Assembly (NCBI GenBank): GCA_945878065.1
Contig: CAMDXA010000020.1
Location: forward strand, 1-35,790
Direction of reading: 5' to 3'
Length of the DNA stretch: 35,790 nucleotides
Source of the DNA: Bordetella parapertussis
GTDB taxonomy: Bacteria; Pseudomonadota; Gammaproteobacteria; Burkholderiales; Burkholderiaceae_C
Positions 15,678 through 25,322 of this stretch are shown here, in pieces. Both the position numbers and the translations under genes were made by a program. Below the pieces are notes generated by a model. The model searched no databases. It was given only the letters and a program-made list of their open reading frames with translations, and had not been told where the DNA came from. How positions within the stretch are numbered: the first letter of the stretch is position 1; each line of letters begins with the position of its first letter.

Positions 15678-16773
15678 ATTTCGTCAACAGCATGGCATCC
15701 CCATAACTAAAGAAACGGTATTGCTGAGCTATCGCGTGTTGGTACACACGGTGCATATGCTCAAACCCACTGAACGCCGCCACCAACATCAACAAAGTGG
15801 ATTTGGGCAAGTGGAAATTGGTGATCAACACATCCACCACCTTGAACGCAAACCCCGGCGTGATGAAGATGCGCGTATCGCCCTCGGTGTGGCCGGTTTG
15901 CGCCCAAGACTCCAGCGTACGCACACTGGTCGTGCCGACCGCCACCACCCGTCCGCCGCGTGCGCGGCAATCATCAATGGCTTGCAGCGTGGCCGCAGGT
16001 AGTCGGTACCACTCGCTGTGCATGCGGTGTTCGCTCAAGTCTTCGGTTTTCACCGGTGAAAAAGTGCCCGCACCCACGTGCAGCGTGACGCTGGCGGTGT
16101 GCACACCACGCTTCGCAAGCGAATGCAACACGTCTTCATCGAAATGCAGCGCGGCGGTGGGCGCTGCTGCCGCGCCCGGGTGTTTGGCAAACACGGTTTG
16201 GTAGCGTTGTCTGTCTTCTTGCTGGTGTTCATCAGCCGCATTTTTTTGATAGCGCTCTATATATGGCGGCAACGGCATGTGGCCGTGTTGTGCCATCAAT
16301 GCATGCGGCTCACCGCTGAACGATAGCAAAAACAAAGCGCCGTTTTCATCCGGCCAGCGGCCGAGCAGCGTCGCCTCAAACGCATGACGGCGACCGCTGC
16401 GGTCCCACATCATCAGTCGCGCACCGGCTGCGGGTTTTTTGCTGACCTTCATGTGTGCGACCACACGGTTCGGCGCTTCGCCCGCCACATCGGGCAGCAC
16501 CCGCTCAATCAGCAATTCCAGTTGCCCGCCGCTGGCTTTTTCGCCGAACAAACGCGCGTTCACCACTTGCGTGTCGTTGAACACCAGCAGGTCACCGGCT
16601 TGCAGCAAATCCGGCAATTCACGAAAGATGCGGTCCACCGGTTGCAAAGGGTCTCGTGCGTCAAGCAACTTTGAACCGCTGCGCTCAGCGGCGGGATGCT
16701 GGGCAATCAGTTCGGGGGGGAGTTGGAAATCGAAATCGCTGAGTGTGAACTGGCGAACAGAAGAAGAGGGCAT
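15667..16773 (-). CDS. queA: S-adenosylmethionine:tRNA ribosyltransferase-isomerase QueA
   Basis: This 368-residue enzyme transfers and isomerises the ribosyl group of S-adenosylmethionine onto preQ1-34 in tRNA, making epoxyqueuosine. Signatures: [15 protein letters not shown] near the N-terminus, [36 protein letters not shown] [41 protein letters not shown] and [19 protein letters not shown]. The frame is open to a TTG at 16803, but the ATG at 16773 gives the usual N-terminus. It precedes tgt on the same strand, with vapBC between them on the other strand. Confidence 0.95.
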   Translation of the reverse strand: MPSSSVRQFTLSDFDFQLPPELIAQHPAAERSGSKLLDARDPLQPVDRIFRELPDLLQAGDLLVFNDTQVVNARLFGEKASGGQLELLIERVLPDVAGEAPNRVVAHMKVSKKPAAGARLMMWDRSGRRHAFEATLLGRWPDENGALFLLSFSGEPHALMAQHGHMPLPPYIERYQKNAADEHQQEDRQRYQTVFAKHPGAAAAPTAALHFDEDVLHSLAKRGVHTASVTLHVGAGTFSPVKTEDLSEHRMHSEWYRLPAATLQAIDDCRARGGRVVAVGTTSVRTLESWAQTGHTEGDTRIFITPGFAFKVVDVLITNFHLPKSTLLMLVAAFSGFEHMHRVYQHAIAQQYRFFSYGDAMLLTKFRP

Positions 16774-16855
16774 GTGCTTGAGGGCCGGACGGGCCCGTTC
16801 CAAGAGGTTGAAATAAGCCTTATTTTCTCAGACAGTTGTGGTTGAGAGGTTTGTT

Positions 16856-16871
16856 CCAACGCAAGCGTTGG
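16856..16871. terminator. Short perfect hairpin in the queA upstream spacer
   Basis: CCAACGC (16856-16862) and GCGTTGG (16865-16871) form a 7-bp perfect stem with a 2-base spacer. It lies downstream of the PanB-like gene and upstream of queA. There is no T-tract on either strand, so it may be a weak terminator, an mRNA 3'-end hairpin or a protein site. Confidence 0.3.
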
Positions 16872-16910
16872 CTATGGCTTCACAACAGCATCAAGTTCCA
16901 CACAAAAAAC

Positions 16911-17810
16911 TCAACCGGGCTTTTCAATTTTTTCAAGAAATGCATTCACCAATTCCGGTCCAGCCTGAATCACATGCTCAGGCCCGGGGAAAGCATGTGT
17001 TTGCACATCGGCAATGTATTCGCGGAACGCCGACACGCGTTCTTGCTGCATATGCTGGCGCATGGCGTGGAAGTCGCGGTACTGTTTGGAGTGGCGGGCG
17101 AACGGTCCGGGTCCGTCGCCCAGAATATCTTCGGCAAACAAAAACTGTATGTCGCCGCCGCTGCCCGCGCCAATGGACGAGGTGATCAGCGTGGTGCGCT
17201 TGGACAACTCGCGCAGTATTTGCTCGGGTATGACTTCGACTTCAACCGCCCATGCACCGGCGTTCTCCAGCGCTTTGATTTCGCGGTACAGCTGTACCGC
17301 CTCGTCAGCAGTTTTACCGACTGCGCGCAAGCCGCCAGTCCAAGTGCTTTTGCGCGGTACCAAACCGACATGGCCTTGGGCGGGTACACCGGCTTCGGCC
17401 AGCGCGTTGATAAACCGCGGGCTCCATTGACACATGATGGCGTCGCCGCCTATCTCCATGGCGCTGAACGCCAGACGCAGCGCTTCTTCCGGGCTGGTCA
17501 CGGCCACCAGTGGCAGTGAAAATGACATGAAGGTATGCGGTGCGGCTTTGCGGATTTCCATGGCCAAGTCTGGGCGTTTCGGGTCGAAGCGCACCTTCAA
17601 AGTGTCGATGCCAGCTTCTTCAGCGGCAGCAGCTTCCTCGGGTGTGAACGCCAGCGTTTCAACCAGCGTTCGCTTTCCTTTAAGTTCGCGAATGTCGCGC
17701 ACGGTGTAATTGCGTTGCCCGTAAGCGCCCGCCATGGTGGCGATACGCTTGAGCGGGCGCGGGCCCGGTTCGCGCGGTGGAATGGCGCCGCTGCTTTTGA
17801 ATGTGGTCAT
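16911..17810 (-). CDS. PanB-like (ketopantoate hydroxymethyltransferase family) protein, divergent active site
   Basis: The protein has 299 residues. It follows the PanB TIM-barrel pattern: MAGAYGQRNYTVRDIRELKG, AAAAEEAGIDTLKVRFDPK, GVPAQGHVGLVPRKSTWTGG, ALENAGAWAVEVEVIPEQIL, ITSSIGAGSGGDIQFLFAED and ILGDGPGPFARHSKQYRD. PanB transfers hydroxymethyl from methylene-tetrahydrofolate to 2-oxoisovalerate in pantothenate synthesis. Several PanB hallmarks are changed: VRFD stands where PanB has VGDSLG, and IMCQWSP where it has the KLEGG loop. The Glu in VEVEVIP (PanB VLECVP) remains. A true pantothenate role is therefore doubtful; a related C-C lyase is possible. The ATG at 17810 is preferred over a longer open frame from 17960. 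Confidence 0.65.
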   Translation of the reverse strand: MTTFKSSGAIPPREPGPRPLKRIATMAGAYGQRNYTVRDIRELKGKRTLVETLAFTPEEAAAAEEAGIDTLKVRFDPKRPDLAMEIRKAAPHTFMSFSLPLVAVTSPEEALRLAFSAMEIGGDAIMCQWSPRFINALAEAGVPAQGHVGLVPRKSTWTGGLRAVGKTADEAVQLYREIKALENAGAWAVEVEVIPEQILRELSKRTTLITSSIGAGSGGDIQFLFAEDILGDGPGPFARHSKQYRDFHAMRQHMQQERVSAFREYIADVQTHAFPGPEHVIQAGPELVNAFLEKIEKPG

Positions 17811-17939
17811 ACGGTGTCCGTTAAAAACGAGGTGAGAAAAACATCTGTGCGCGATGACACTGTCACCCGCCCACCCGCAGGACAAAACCTGGCAGGCAAG
17901 CTCAAAGCGGATACTAGCAGTTGAGCATTGAAAACCCAA

Positions 17940-18863
17940 ATGATGATTCTTAACGCCCAAGACACCGCCGCTGCTTTGCCCTACCAGCCCTTGGCTGATT
18001 GCATCAAAGATTTACTGCAAGACGCCTCAGTGAAGGTGCCGCCGCGCCTGGTACAGACATTGTTTAGCGGCGGCAGTTTGTTTGTCATGCCGGCTTCCGA
18101 CAAGCAAGTCGCCATCACCAAGCTGATCACCTTTGTCGCTGACAACCCGGTGCGTCAACTGCCTGCGATTCAAGGCGATGTGGTGGTGTTTGACGCTATC
18201 AATGGAAAACGTTTGTGTGTGTTGGATGGGCCGACGGTGACGGCGCGGCGCACCGCTGCGGTGTCATTGCTGGCTGCACTACTGTTGGCGCCCAAACCTA
18301 ACGGCAAGATGTTGATCGTCGGTGCGGGGGTGCAAGGGCGTTCGCACTTGGAAGCATTCGCCCAAGGCCTGGGCGTGAAAGACGTGATGGTCGCTTCGCG
18401 TAGCCGCGCCAGTGCGCAAGCATTGGTGCAACACGCGATCAACATAGGTCTACAAGCGCAAGTGGTGTACAACGCCGACGAAGCAATTGCCGAATGCAGT
18501 CTGGTGGTCACCGCCACCAGCGCCCAGCAAATCGCCATGCGAGCCCGCCCCAGAGACGACGCGTTCGTGTGCGCGGTGGGCGCGTTCAGTCCGCGCATGG
18601 TCGAGTGGGCACCCGAGGTGTGTCTGCACATGGCGCAGCACGGGCGTATCTTCGTTGACACCCGCGACGCTGACCATGAAGCTGGTGATTTATTGCAAGC
18701 CGGTTTGGATGTGTCGCGCTTTGCCTCTTTGCAAGACGTGGTTCAACAACCGCACGAATTCACGAACAAAACAGGCCCGGTGTTTTTCAAAAGCTGTGGT
18801 TGGGCGGGCTGGGATTTGGCGGCGGCACGATGTGTGGTGCAAGCTTTGAAAAACACGGCATAG
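17940..18863 (+). CDS. Ornithine cyclodeaminase / mu-crystallin family NAD(P)-dependent reductase
   Basis: This protein of 307 residues has a Rossmann nucleotide-binding motif, KMLIVGAGVQGRSHLEAFAQG (about residues 122-142, shown in part), preceded by VLDGPTVTARRTAAVSLLAA and followed by VVTATSAQQIAM and FVCAVGAFSPRMVEW. Family members are ornithine cyclodeaminases, alanine dehydrogenases or delta1-pyrroline/piperideine-2-carboxylate reductases. The lack of a clear ornithine-binding set and the GAFSPRMVEW variant favour the reductase group, but this is inference. Start: an upstream TTG at 17928 is in frame, but ATG at 17940 (or 17943) is preferred. It diverges from the PanB-like gene across a 129-base spacer and ends 29 bases before recG. 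Confidence 0.75.
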   Translation: MMILNAQDTAAALPYQPLADCIKDLLQDASVKVPPRLVQTLFSGGSLFVMPASDKQVAITKLITFVADNPVRQLPAIQGDVVVFDAINGKRLCVLDGPTVTARRTAAVSLLAALLLAPKPNGKMLIVGAGVQGRSHLEAFAQGLGVKDVMVASRSRASAQALVQHAINIGLQAQVVYNADEAIAECSLVVTATSAQQIAMRARPRDDAFVCAVGAFSPRMVEWAPEVCLHMAQHGRIFVDTRDADHEAGDLLQAGLDVSRFASLQDVVQQPHEFTNKTGPVFFKSCGWAGWDLAAARCVVQALKNTA

Positions 18864-18892
18864 CCACTGCAGCAGGCACAATCCGCTCACCC

Positions 18893-21022
18893 ATGTCTGC
18901 CGAAACATCTTCAAGCACCGTCACCGAGCGCAAACCATTGTCTGTGCCGCAAAAAGCTTTGCGCAAAATGGGCTTGCTGCGCCCGGTCGACATGGCTTTG
19001 CATTTGCCCATGCGTTACGAAGACGAAACCCAGTTGGGCACACTCGGCTCTGCACGCGACGGCGACACCCTGCAATTCGAAGCCGTGGTGCAAAGCTGTC
19101 AGGTGGTGTTCAAACCGCGTCGCCAATTGCAAGCAGTGGTGAGTGACGGCAGCGACATCTGCACGCTGCGTTTTTTCAATTTCTACCCGAACATGCAAAA
19201 GGCCTTGGAGGTCGGGCGCAAAGTGCGTTTGCGCGGCGAGTTGCGTGGCGGTTTCATGGGCTACACCATGATGCACCCGACGGTGCAAGCCGCCGGTTCG
19301 CCCTTGGCAGCCGCACTGACGCCGGTGTACCCGAGCACTGCCGAGTTGCCGCAAGCCTATTTGCGCAAAGCCGTGCTGGGCGGATTGGCGCGTGCTTTAC
19401 AAAGCGATGCATTCACAGAAACCATTCCGCGCGAGCATCTGCCGCCACGCAGTTGGGGCTTGCGCGAGAGCTTGCAGTTTTTGCACCACCCCGCGCCCGA
19501 TGTGTCGCTGGGCGAATTGGAAGACCGCAGCCACCCGGCTTGGCAGCGCTTGAAAGCCGAGGAACTGCTGGCGCAACAGTTGTCGCAATTGCAGGCCAAG
19601 CGCGAACGCCAATTGTTGAATGCGCCGGTGCTGGCGCACAGCACGCGGACAGATGGCGTGTGGGCGCAATTGCACGCCGTCTTGCCGTTCAAGTTGACCG
19701 GTGCGCAAAACCGCGTGGTGACTGAAATCGCCAAAGACGTGGCGCGTGCTGTACCTATGCATCGCTTGTTGCAAGGCGATGTCGGCTCGGGCAAAACCGT
19801 GGTGGCCGCTTTGGCGGCGGCGCAATGTATAGACGCGGGTTGGCAATGCGCGTTGATGGCGCCGACCGAAATATTGGCCGAGCAGCATTTCGCCAAACTG
19901 GTCGGCTGGCTGGCGCCGGTGTTGCAGCCTTTGGGCTTGCAAGTGGCGTGGCTAACCGGCAGTCAGAAAAAAAAGGAACGCGACGCCATGCTGGCGCTGG
20001 TTGAAAGCGGCGAGGCTGCGTTGGTGGTCGGCACGCACGCCGTCATCCAAGACAAAGTGCGTTTCAAGGCGCTGGGCCTGGCCATCATCGATGAGCAACA
20101 CCGTTTCGGCGTGGCGCAGCGGTTGGCGCTGCGGCAAAAGCTTTCTGACGCCGAGACGTTTGGCGAGCAAGGGGCGGGCGCACCGCAGGAACCGCATTTG
20201 CTGATGATGAGTGCCACGCCCATTCCGCGCACGCTGGCCATGAGCTATTACGCCGACTTGGATGTGTCCACCATCGACGAGTTGCCGCCCGGGCGCACAC
20301 CGATCGTCACCAAACTGGTGGCCGAGTCACGGCGGGATGAAATCATTGAACGCATACGCGCCCAATTGCAAGAGGGCAGGCAGATTTACTGGGTATGTCC
20401 GCTGATTGAAGAAAACGAGGCGCTGGATTTGCGCAACGCCACCGACACGCACCAGGATTTGTGCAACGCCTTGCCCGGCGTGATAGTTGGTTTGCTGCAT
20501 TCGCGCATGCCGCAGGCTGAAAAGAAAGCCGTCATGTCCTTGTTTGTGCAAGGGCAAATGGGCGTGCTGGTCAGCACCACGGTGATCGAGGTCGGCGTGG
20601 ATGTGCCCAATGCCTCGCTGATGGTGATCGAGCATGCCGAGCGATTCGGTTTGAGCCAGTTGCACCAGTTGCGCGGGCGGGTCGGGCGCGGTGCGGCGGC
20701 ATCTGCGTGTGTGCTCTTGTATTCGCTGGGCGAACACGGGCGACTCAGCGACACCGCGCGGGCGCGGTTACGCGCCATGGCCGACACCAACGATGGGTTT
20801 GAAATTGCCCGCCGCGACTTGGACATACGCGGCCCGGGGGAATTTTTAGGTTCGCGCCAAAGTGGTGCCGCCATGCTGCGGTTTGCCGATCTGGCGGTGG
20901 ACGGCGAGTTGCTGCAATGGGCGCAGCACCTCGCGCCTGTCATGCTGGACCAACACCCGCAAAATGCCGCCCGCCACGTGGAACGCTGGTTAGGTGGAAA
21001 ATCCGACTTTCTGAAAGCCTGA
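18893..21022 (+). CDS. recG: ATP-dependent DNA helicase RecG
   Basis: This protein of 709 residues is the fork-reversal and Holliday-junction helicase RecG. The N-terminal wedge/OB domain (about residues 50-150) reads DMALHLPMRYEDETQLG and VSDGSDICTLRFFNFYPN. The helicase core has Walker A GDVGSGKTVVAAL (about 294), MAPTEILAEQHF, IIDEQHRFGV (about 398, DEQH box) and MMSATPIPRTLAMSYY. Motif V/VI sequences are STTVIEVGVDVPNASLMVIE, then FGLSQLHQLRGRVGRG. DLDIRGPGEFLGSRQSG marks the C-terminal TRG region. The frame is open from 18800, but ATG at 18893 (MSAETSS) avoids overlap with the preceding gene. oxyR follows after 7 bases. Confidence 0.96.
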   Translation: MSAETSSSTVTERKPLSVPQKALRKMGLLRPVDMALHLPMRYEDETQLGTLGSARDGDTLQFEAVVQSCQVVFKPRRQLQAVVSDGSDICTLRFFNFYPNMQKALEVGRKVRLRGELRGGFMGYTMMHPTVQAAGSPLAAALTPVYPSTAELPQAYLRKAVLGGLARALQSDAFTETIPREHLPPRSWGLRESLQFLHHPAPDVSLGELEDRSHPAWQRLKAEELLAQQLSQLQAKRERQLLNAPVLAHSTRTDGVWAQLHAVLPFKLTGAQNRVVTEIAKDVARAVPMHRLLQGDVGSGKTVVAALAAAQCIDAGWQCALMAPTEILAEQHFAKLVGWLAPVLQPLGLQVAWLTGSQKKKERDAMLALVESGEAALVVGTHAVIQDKVRFKALGLAIIDEQHRFGVAQRLALRQKLSDAETFGEQGAGAPQEPHLLMMSATPIPRTLAMSYYADLDVSTIDELPPGRTPIVTKLVAESRRDEIIERIRAQLQEGRQIYWVCPLIEENEALDLRNATDTHQDLCNALPGVIVGLLHSRMPQAEKKAVMSLFVQGQMGVLVSTTVIEVGVDVPNASLMVIEHAERFGLSQLHQLRGRVGRGAAASACVLLYSLGEHGRLSDTARARLRAMADTNDGFEIARRDLDIRGPGEFLGSRQSGAAMLRFADLAVDGELLQWAQHLAPVMLDQHPQNAARHVERWLGGKSDFLKA

Positions 21023-21029
21023 ACACAAT

Positions 21030-21992
21030 ATGACCCTGACCGAACTGAAATACATCGTTGCCGTGGCGCGTGAAAAGCATTTCGGCCGCGCGGCAGAGGC
21101 TTGTTTTGTGTCGCAACCGACCTTGTCGGTGGGCATCAAAAATTTGGAAGAGGAATTGCAGGTCAAGTTGTTTGAGCGCAGCGCCAACGAAGTGGCGGTG
21201 ACGCCGCTGGGCGAAGACATCATCCGCCAGGCGCAAAGCGTGCTCGAGCAAGCCGCCAACATCAAAGAGATTGCCAAGCGCGGCAAAGACCCGCTGGCAG
21301 GTCCGCTGCGATTGGGCGTGATCTACACCATCGCGCCTTATTTGCTGCCCGAACTGGTTCGCCACAGCATCGACATGTCGCCGCAAATGCCATTGATGCT
21401 GCAAGAAAATTTCACTGTCAAATTGCTGGAGATGTTGCGCACCGGCGAGATCGATTGCGCCATCATGGCCGAGCCTTTCCCAGACACCGGCTTGGCAATT
21501 GCCCCCTTGTATGACGAACCGTTCATGGCGGCGTTGCCCAGCAACCACCCGCTGGCCGGACGCGATTCCATCAGCGCGACCGAATTGAAGGCCGAGACCA
21601 TGCTGCTCTTGGGCAATGGCCATTGTTTCCGCGACCATGTGCTTGAAGTTTGCCCCGAATTCGCGCGCTTTTCCAACGACACCGAAGGCATTCGCAAAAG
21701 CTTTGAAGGCTCTTCATTGGAAACCATCAAACACATGGTGGCCGCAGGCATGGGCGTGACCTTGGTGCCGCGACTCAGCGTGCCTAAAGATGCTCTGTTG
21801 GCCACAGGTAAAAAGAAAAAATCGCTGGACACCTATGTGCGTTATCTGCCGATTGTCGAGGGCAAGGACGCACCGCCGACGCGCCGCGTGGTGCTGGCTT
21901 GGCGGCGCAGTTTCACCCGCTACGAAGCCATTGCCGCTTTGCGCAACGCCATCGTCGCCAGCGAGTTGCCCGGCGTGATGCGACTGTCATGA
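21030..21992 (+). CDS. oxyR: Peroxide-sensing LysR-family regulator OxyR
   Basis: This protein of 320 residues has an N-terminal winged helix-turn-helix (residues 1-60; [20 protein letters not shown]) and a LysR substrate-type sensing domain. Cys199 and Cys208, in [14 protein letters not shown], fall exactly at the positions of the E. coli OxyR redox pair that forms a disulphide on oxidation by hydrogen peroxide. It would activate catalase and peroxidase genes; none is in the window. The gene begins 7 bases after recG and overlaps the ubiA start (ATGA), so recG-oxyR-ubiA probably share a transcript. Confidence 0.94.
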   Translation: MTLTELKYIVAVAREKHFGRAAEACFVSQPTLSVGIKNLEEELQVKLFERSANEVAVTPLGEDIIRQAQSVLEQAANIKEIAKRGKDPLAGPLRLGVIYTIAPYLLPELVRHSIDMSPQMPLMLQENFTVKLLEMLRTGEIDCAIMAEPFPDTGLAIAPLYDEPFMAALPSNHPLAGRDSISATELKAETMLLLGNGHCFRDHVLEVCPEFARFSNDTEGIRKSFEGSSLETIKHMVAAGMGVTLVPRLSVPKDALLATGKKKKSLDTYVRYLPIVEGKDAPPTRRVVLAWRRSFTRYEAIAALRNAIVASELPGVMRLS

Positions 21993-22915
21993 ACCAAGCG
22001 GCAGCTGACCACCACACACCGCGCTGGCGCCAACAGGCCGCGCTCTATTTGGACCTGATTCGCTGGAACCGTCCCGCCGGTTGGCTGCTGTTGTTGTGGC
22101 CGAGTTTGAGCGCGCTGTGGCTGGCTGCAGGTGGGTTTCCGGGTTGGCATTTGCTCTTGGTGTTCGTGCTGGGCACGGTGCTCATGCGCAGTGCCGGTTG
22201 TTGCATCAACGATGTGGCGGATCGTGAATTTGACAAGCATGTCAAGCGCACAGCCAGCCGACCGGTCACCTCCGGTGCGTTGACGGTGCGCCAGGCGTTG
22301 ACGGCGGGTGCAGTGCTGGCCTTGTGTGCGTTTGCTTTGGTGCTGACCACCAATACCGTGACCGTGGCCTGGTCCTTTGCTGCATTGGCGGTCACCTTGG
22401 CCTACCCCTATGCCAAACGCTATGTCGCCATGCCGCAAGCGGTGCTCGGCATTGCTTTCAGTTTTGGCATTCCGATGGCATTTGCCGCTGTCAACGGCGG
22501 ACCACTGACTGTGTCCGGCGTGTGGAATGCCGTGCCGCCACTGGCTTGGGGGCTGTTGGTGCTCAATGCTTTTTGGGTGCTCGCTTATGACACCATTTAC
22601 GCCATGGTGGACCGGGACGACGACCTGCGCATCGGCATGAAAACCTCGGCGATCACGCTCGGAAAATACGACGTGGCCGCCGTCATGGGTTTTTATATGG
22701 TTTATTTGTTGGGCATGTTGTTGCTGCTCAAGCCGCTGAATTTGGGCTGGCCGCATTGGTTTTCGATTGAAATCGCTGCGGTGCAGGGGTTTTGGCATTT
22801 CGGCATGATTTACAAACGCCAGCGCGAAGGCTGTTTTCGCGCTTTCCGCATGAACCATTGGCTGGGGGCGACCGTGTTTGCGGGCATTGCCGGCGGCTTG
22901 TGGCTCAAAGGCTAA
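21989..22915 (+). CDS. ubiA: 4-hydroxybenzoate polyprenyltransferase UbiA
   Basis: This 308-residue membrane protein has about eight hydrophobic segments and the two Asp-rich prenyl-diphosphate/Mg2+ sites of UbiA. These are [19 protein letters not shown] (about residues 74-92) and [20 protein letters not shown] (about 195-214). It attaches the polyprenyl tail to 4-hydroxybenzoate in ubiquinone synthesis at the inner membrane. The ATG at 21989 overlaps the oxyR stop; the frame is open further upstream, but that would lie wholly inside oxyR. Confidence 0.94.
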   Translation: MNQAAADHHTPRWRQQAALYLDLIRWNRPAGWLLLLWPSLSALWLAAGGFPGWHLLLVFVLGTVLMRSAGCCINDVADREFDKHVKRTASRPVTSGALTVRQALTAGAVLALCAFALVLTTNTVTVAWSFAALAVTLAYPYAKRYVAMPQAVLGIAFSFGIPMAFAAVNGGPLTVSGVWNAVPPLAWGLLVLNAFWVLAYDTIYAMVDRDDDLRIGMKTSAITLGKYDVAAVMGFYMVYLLGMLLLLKPLNLGWPHWFSIEIAAVQGFWHFGMIYKRQREGCFRAFRMNHWLGATVFAGIAGGLWLKG

Positions 22916-22936
22916 GACTCAAACAGTTGCTCGAAT

Positions 22937-23776
22937 TCAAGCCTTGTGTGAGTCCAAGCTGTCACCAAGCGCTATGCTGCGCTGGTGTGCGGCTTGCAGC
23001 GCAGCCGCGATCAAGTCGGCCAGGCCGTCAGACTGCATGCGGCTGATGGCCGCATAGGTGGTGCCACCTTTGGAGGTGACTTTGTCGCGCAACACCGCCG
23101 GCGAGTCCTTGCTGCTGCGGGCAAGGTCTGCGGCGCCGACAAAGGTGCCAACCGCCAATTGGTGGGCTTGTTCGGCGCTCAAACCCATGCGCACTCCGGC
23201 GCTGACCATGGCTTCTATGAAGTAAAAAACGTAAGCCGGGCCAGAGCCGGAAACGGCGGTGACCGCGTCTAACAAAGTTTCTTGCGCCACCCAGATGGTT
23301 TGTCCGATGGCTTGCATCAGTTGTTCAATATGGTCGCGTTCTGGCGCATGAACGGCGGCGCGGGCAAACAGACCTGTTTGGCCCAAACCGACCAGAGCCG
23401 GGGTGTTGGGCATGGCGCGAACAATGCGTTCGGATTGCAACCAGCGCGCCATGCTGTCGCTGCGCACACCTGCTGCCACGCTCAGGTGCAAGGCATGACC
23501 AAAACGGCCTGCTAACGGAGAGGCCACCTCTTCAAACACCTGTGGTTTGATGGCCCAGACCAGCAAGCGTGTATCACCGGGCAAGGTATCAGCGCTTGCG
23601 TGGCAGTGAACCCCGTGGGTCTGCTGCAACTGTTGGCGTGTTGGCGCCAGGGGTTCAACCACATGGATTTGCGCGGCAGGCACGCCTTGGCGCAGCCAGC
23701 CACTGAGCATGGCTTGGGCCATGTTGCCGCCGCCAATGAACGCCATGGGCAACAGAGAAGAAAAGGGCTGGGTCAT
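22937..23776 (-). CDS. proC: Pyrroline-5-carboxylate reductase
   Basis: This protein of 279 residues catalyses the last step of proline synthesis, NAD(P)H reduction of delta1-pyrroline-5-carboxylate. The N-terminal Rossmann motif is AFIGGGNMAQAMLSGWL; IVRAMPNTPALVGLGQTGLF follows. The C-terminal dimer/active-site part is AVSGSGPAYVFYFIEAMVSA, then GLSAEQAHQLAVGTFVGAADL-like helices, and VTSKGGTTYAAI. Length is normal. It converges on ubiA with a 21-base gap. It lies 42 bases downstream of glpK on the same strand and may be read through from the glpR-glpK transcript. Confidence 0.93.
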   Translation of the reverse strand: MTQPFSSLLPMAFIGGGNMAQAMLSGWLRQGVPAAQIHVVEPLAPTRQQLQQTHGVHCHASADTLPGDTRLLVWAIKPQVFEEVASPLAGRFGHALHLSVAAGVRSDSMARWLQSERIVRAMPNTPALVGLGQTGLFARAAVHAPERDHIEQLMQAIGQTIWVAQETLLDAVTAVSGSGPAYVFYFIEAMVSAGVRMGLSAEQAHQLAVGTFVGAADLARSSKDSPAVLRDKVTSKGGTTYAAISRMQSDGLADLIAAALQAAHQRSIALGDSLDSHKA

Positions 23777-23818
23777 GCTGGGCCTGTCTGAAGGTGAAAC
23801 GCAGACCGGGATTGTCAG

Positions 23819-25300
23819 TCAAGTGGCGGTGGTCTGGCGCACCGCGCGTTCCCAGTCGGCCATTTTGTTAGCGGCTTCGTCTCGCGATATGCGCGGCTCA
23901 AAACTGCGCTCCACCCGCCACTGCCGCGACAACTCGTGCGGGCTTTGGTAGACGCCGGCGCTTAAACCCGCCAAGTAAGCCGCCCCCAGCGCGGTGGTCT
24001 CTATCACGGCGGGGCGCAGCACCGGAATGCCCAGCAAGTCGGCTTGAAACTGCATCAGCAAATCGTTGACACATGCGCCGCCGTCTACACGTAGCTCATG
24101 CACGGGTTGGGAGGCGTCACGGTTCATGGCTTGCAATAACGCGGTGCTTTGAAAAGCAATGCTCTCCAAAGCGGCGCGTGCAATATGCGCCATGGTGGTG
24201 CCGCGTGACAAACCGACCATCGCGCCCCGCGCGTCAGCTTGCCAATAGGGCGCACCCAAACCGGTGAACGCGGGCACCAGCACCACGCCGCCTGTGTCTG
24301 GCACGGACTCGGCGAGCAATTGCACATCAGCGCTTTGGTCAAACGCCCGCAAACCGTCGCGCAACCATTGAACGACCGCGCCACCGATGAACACACTGCC
24401 TTCCAGCGCATACGCGGTGGCTTGGTCGGGTTGTGCCGCACTGGTGGTGATCAGGCCATTGGTGCTGGTTTGGCACTGGTCACCCGTGTGCATCAGCATG
24501 AAGCAACCGGTGCCGTAGGTGTTTTTTGCCTGGCCGGCACTGAAACAGGCTTGTCCGAACAATGCGCTTTGCTGGTCACCGGCGACGCCGCCGATGGGCA
24601 AGGCGTGCCCCAGCCACTGGGCTTGGGTGCGGCCAAAGTCACTGGCAGAAGCTTGCACCTGCGGCAACAACGACGACGGAATATTGAACAAGGCCAGCAG
24701 TTCATCGTCCCAACGGTTGGTGTGAATGTTGAAGAGCATGGTGCGCGCTGCGTTACTGACGTCGGTGGCATGCACGGCGCCGCCGCTCAATTTCCACATC
24801 AACCAACTGTCCACCGTGCCAAACGCCAATTCGCCGCGTTCGGCCATGCCGCGTGCGCCCTCCACATGGTCCAAGATCCATTGCAATTTGGTGGCAGAAA
24901 AATACGCATCAATCAACAACCCGGTTTTTTGTTGCACCCGTTGCGCATGGCCCGCCTGGCGCAAGCGCAGGCATTGCGGCTCGGCACGCCGGTCTTGCCA
25001 CACGATGGCGTTGTAAATCGCCTGGCCGGTGTCGCGCCGCCAGACCACTGTGGTTTCGCGTTGGTTGGTGATGCCCAAGGAAGCAACGGAGGAGGCGCTC
25101 ACGCCAGATTGCGACAACACCTGCCGGGCGGTGGCCAGTTGGCTTTGCCAGATTTCCTCGGGGTCGTGCTCGACCCAGCCCGGCTGCGGGTAGATTTGGC
25201 GAAACTCCGCTTGCGCTGACGCCAGAATGCTGCCGTCAGGGCGAAACATGATGCTGCGTGAACTCGAGGTGCCCTGATCGAGGGCCAACAAATAGGTCAT
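23819..25300 (-). CDS. glpK: Glycerol kinase
   Basis: This FGGY-family kinase of 493 residues phosphorylates glycerol to sn-glycerol 3-phosphate. The N-terminal phosphate-binding loop is LLALDQGTSSSRS. Further motifs are ITNQRETTVVWRRDTG, AIVWQDRRAEPQCLRLRQ, GDQQSALFGQACFSAGQAKN, YGTGCFMLMHTGD and RVDGGACVNDLLMQFQADL. The C-terminal TTALGAAYLAGLSAGVY is normal. The frame is open to 25597, but ATG at 25300 gives the family N-terminus, with GAGG nine bases upstream. It follows glpR on the same strand with a 22-base gap and supplies substrate for GlpD. Confidence 0.95.
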   Translation of the reverse strand: MTYLLALDQGTSSSRSIMFRPDGSILASAQAEFRQIYPQPGWVEHDPEEIWQSQLATARQVLSQSGVSASSVASLGITNQRETTVVWRRDTGQAIYNAIVWQDRRAEPQCLRLRQAGHAQRVQQKTGLLIDAYFSATKLQWILDHVEGARGMAERGELAFGTVDSWLMWKLSGGAVHATDVSNAARTMLFNIHTNRWDDELLALFNIPSSLLPQVQASASDFGRTQAQWLGHALPIGGVAGDQQSALFGQACFSAGQAKNTYGTGCFMLMHTGDQCQTSTNGLITTSAAQPDQATAYALEGSVFIGGAVVQWLRDGLRAFDQSADVQLLAESVPDTGGVVLVPAFTGLGAPYWQADARGAMVGLSRGTTMAHIARAALESIAFQSTALLQAMNRDASQPVHELRVDGGACVNDLLMQFQADLLGIPVLRPAVIETTALGAAYLAGLSAGVYQSPHELSRQWRVERSFEPRISRDEAANKMADWERAVRQTTAT

Positions 25301-25322
25301 GGCGCTCAGCCTCAAAAAATGG

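Noticed and set aside
19397..19942. Long minus-strand open frames opposite recG
   Set aside because: They mirror the biased codon use of recG; RecG motifs are continuous on the plus strand.
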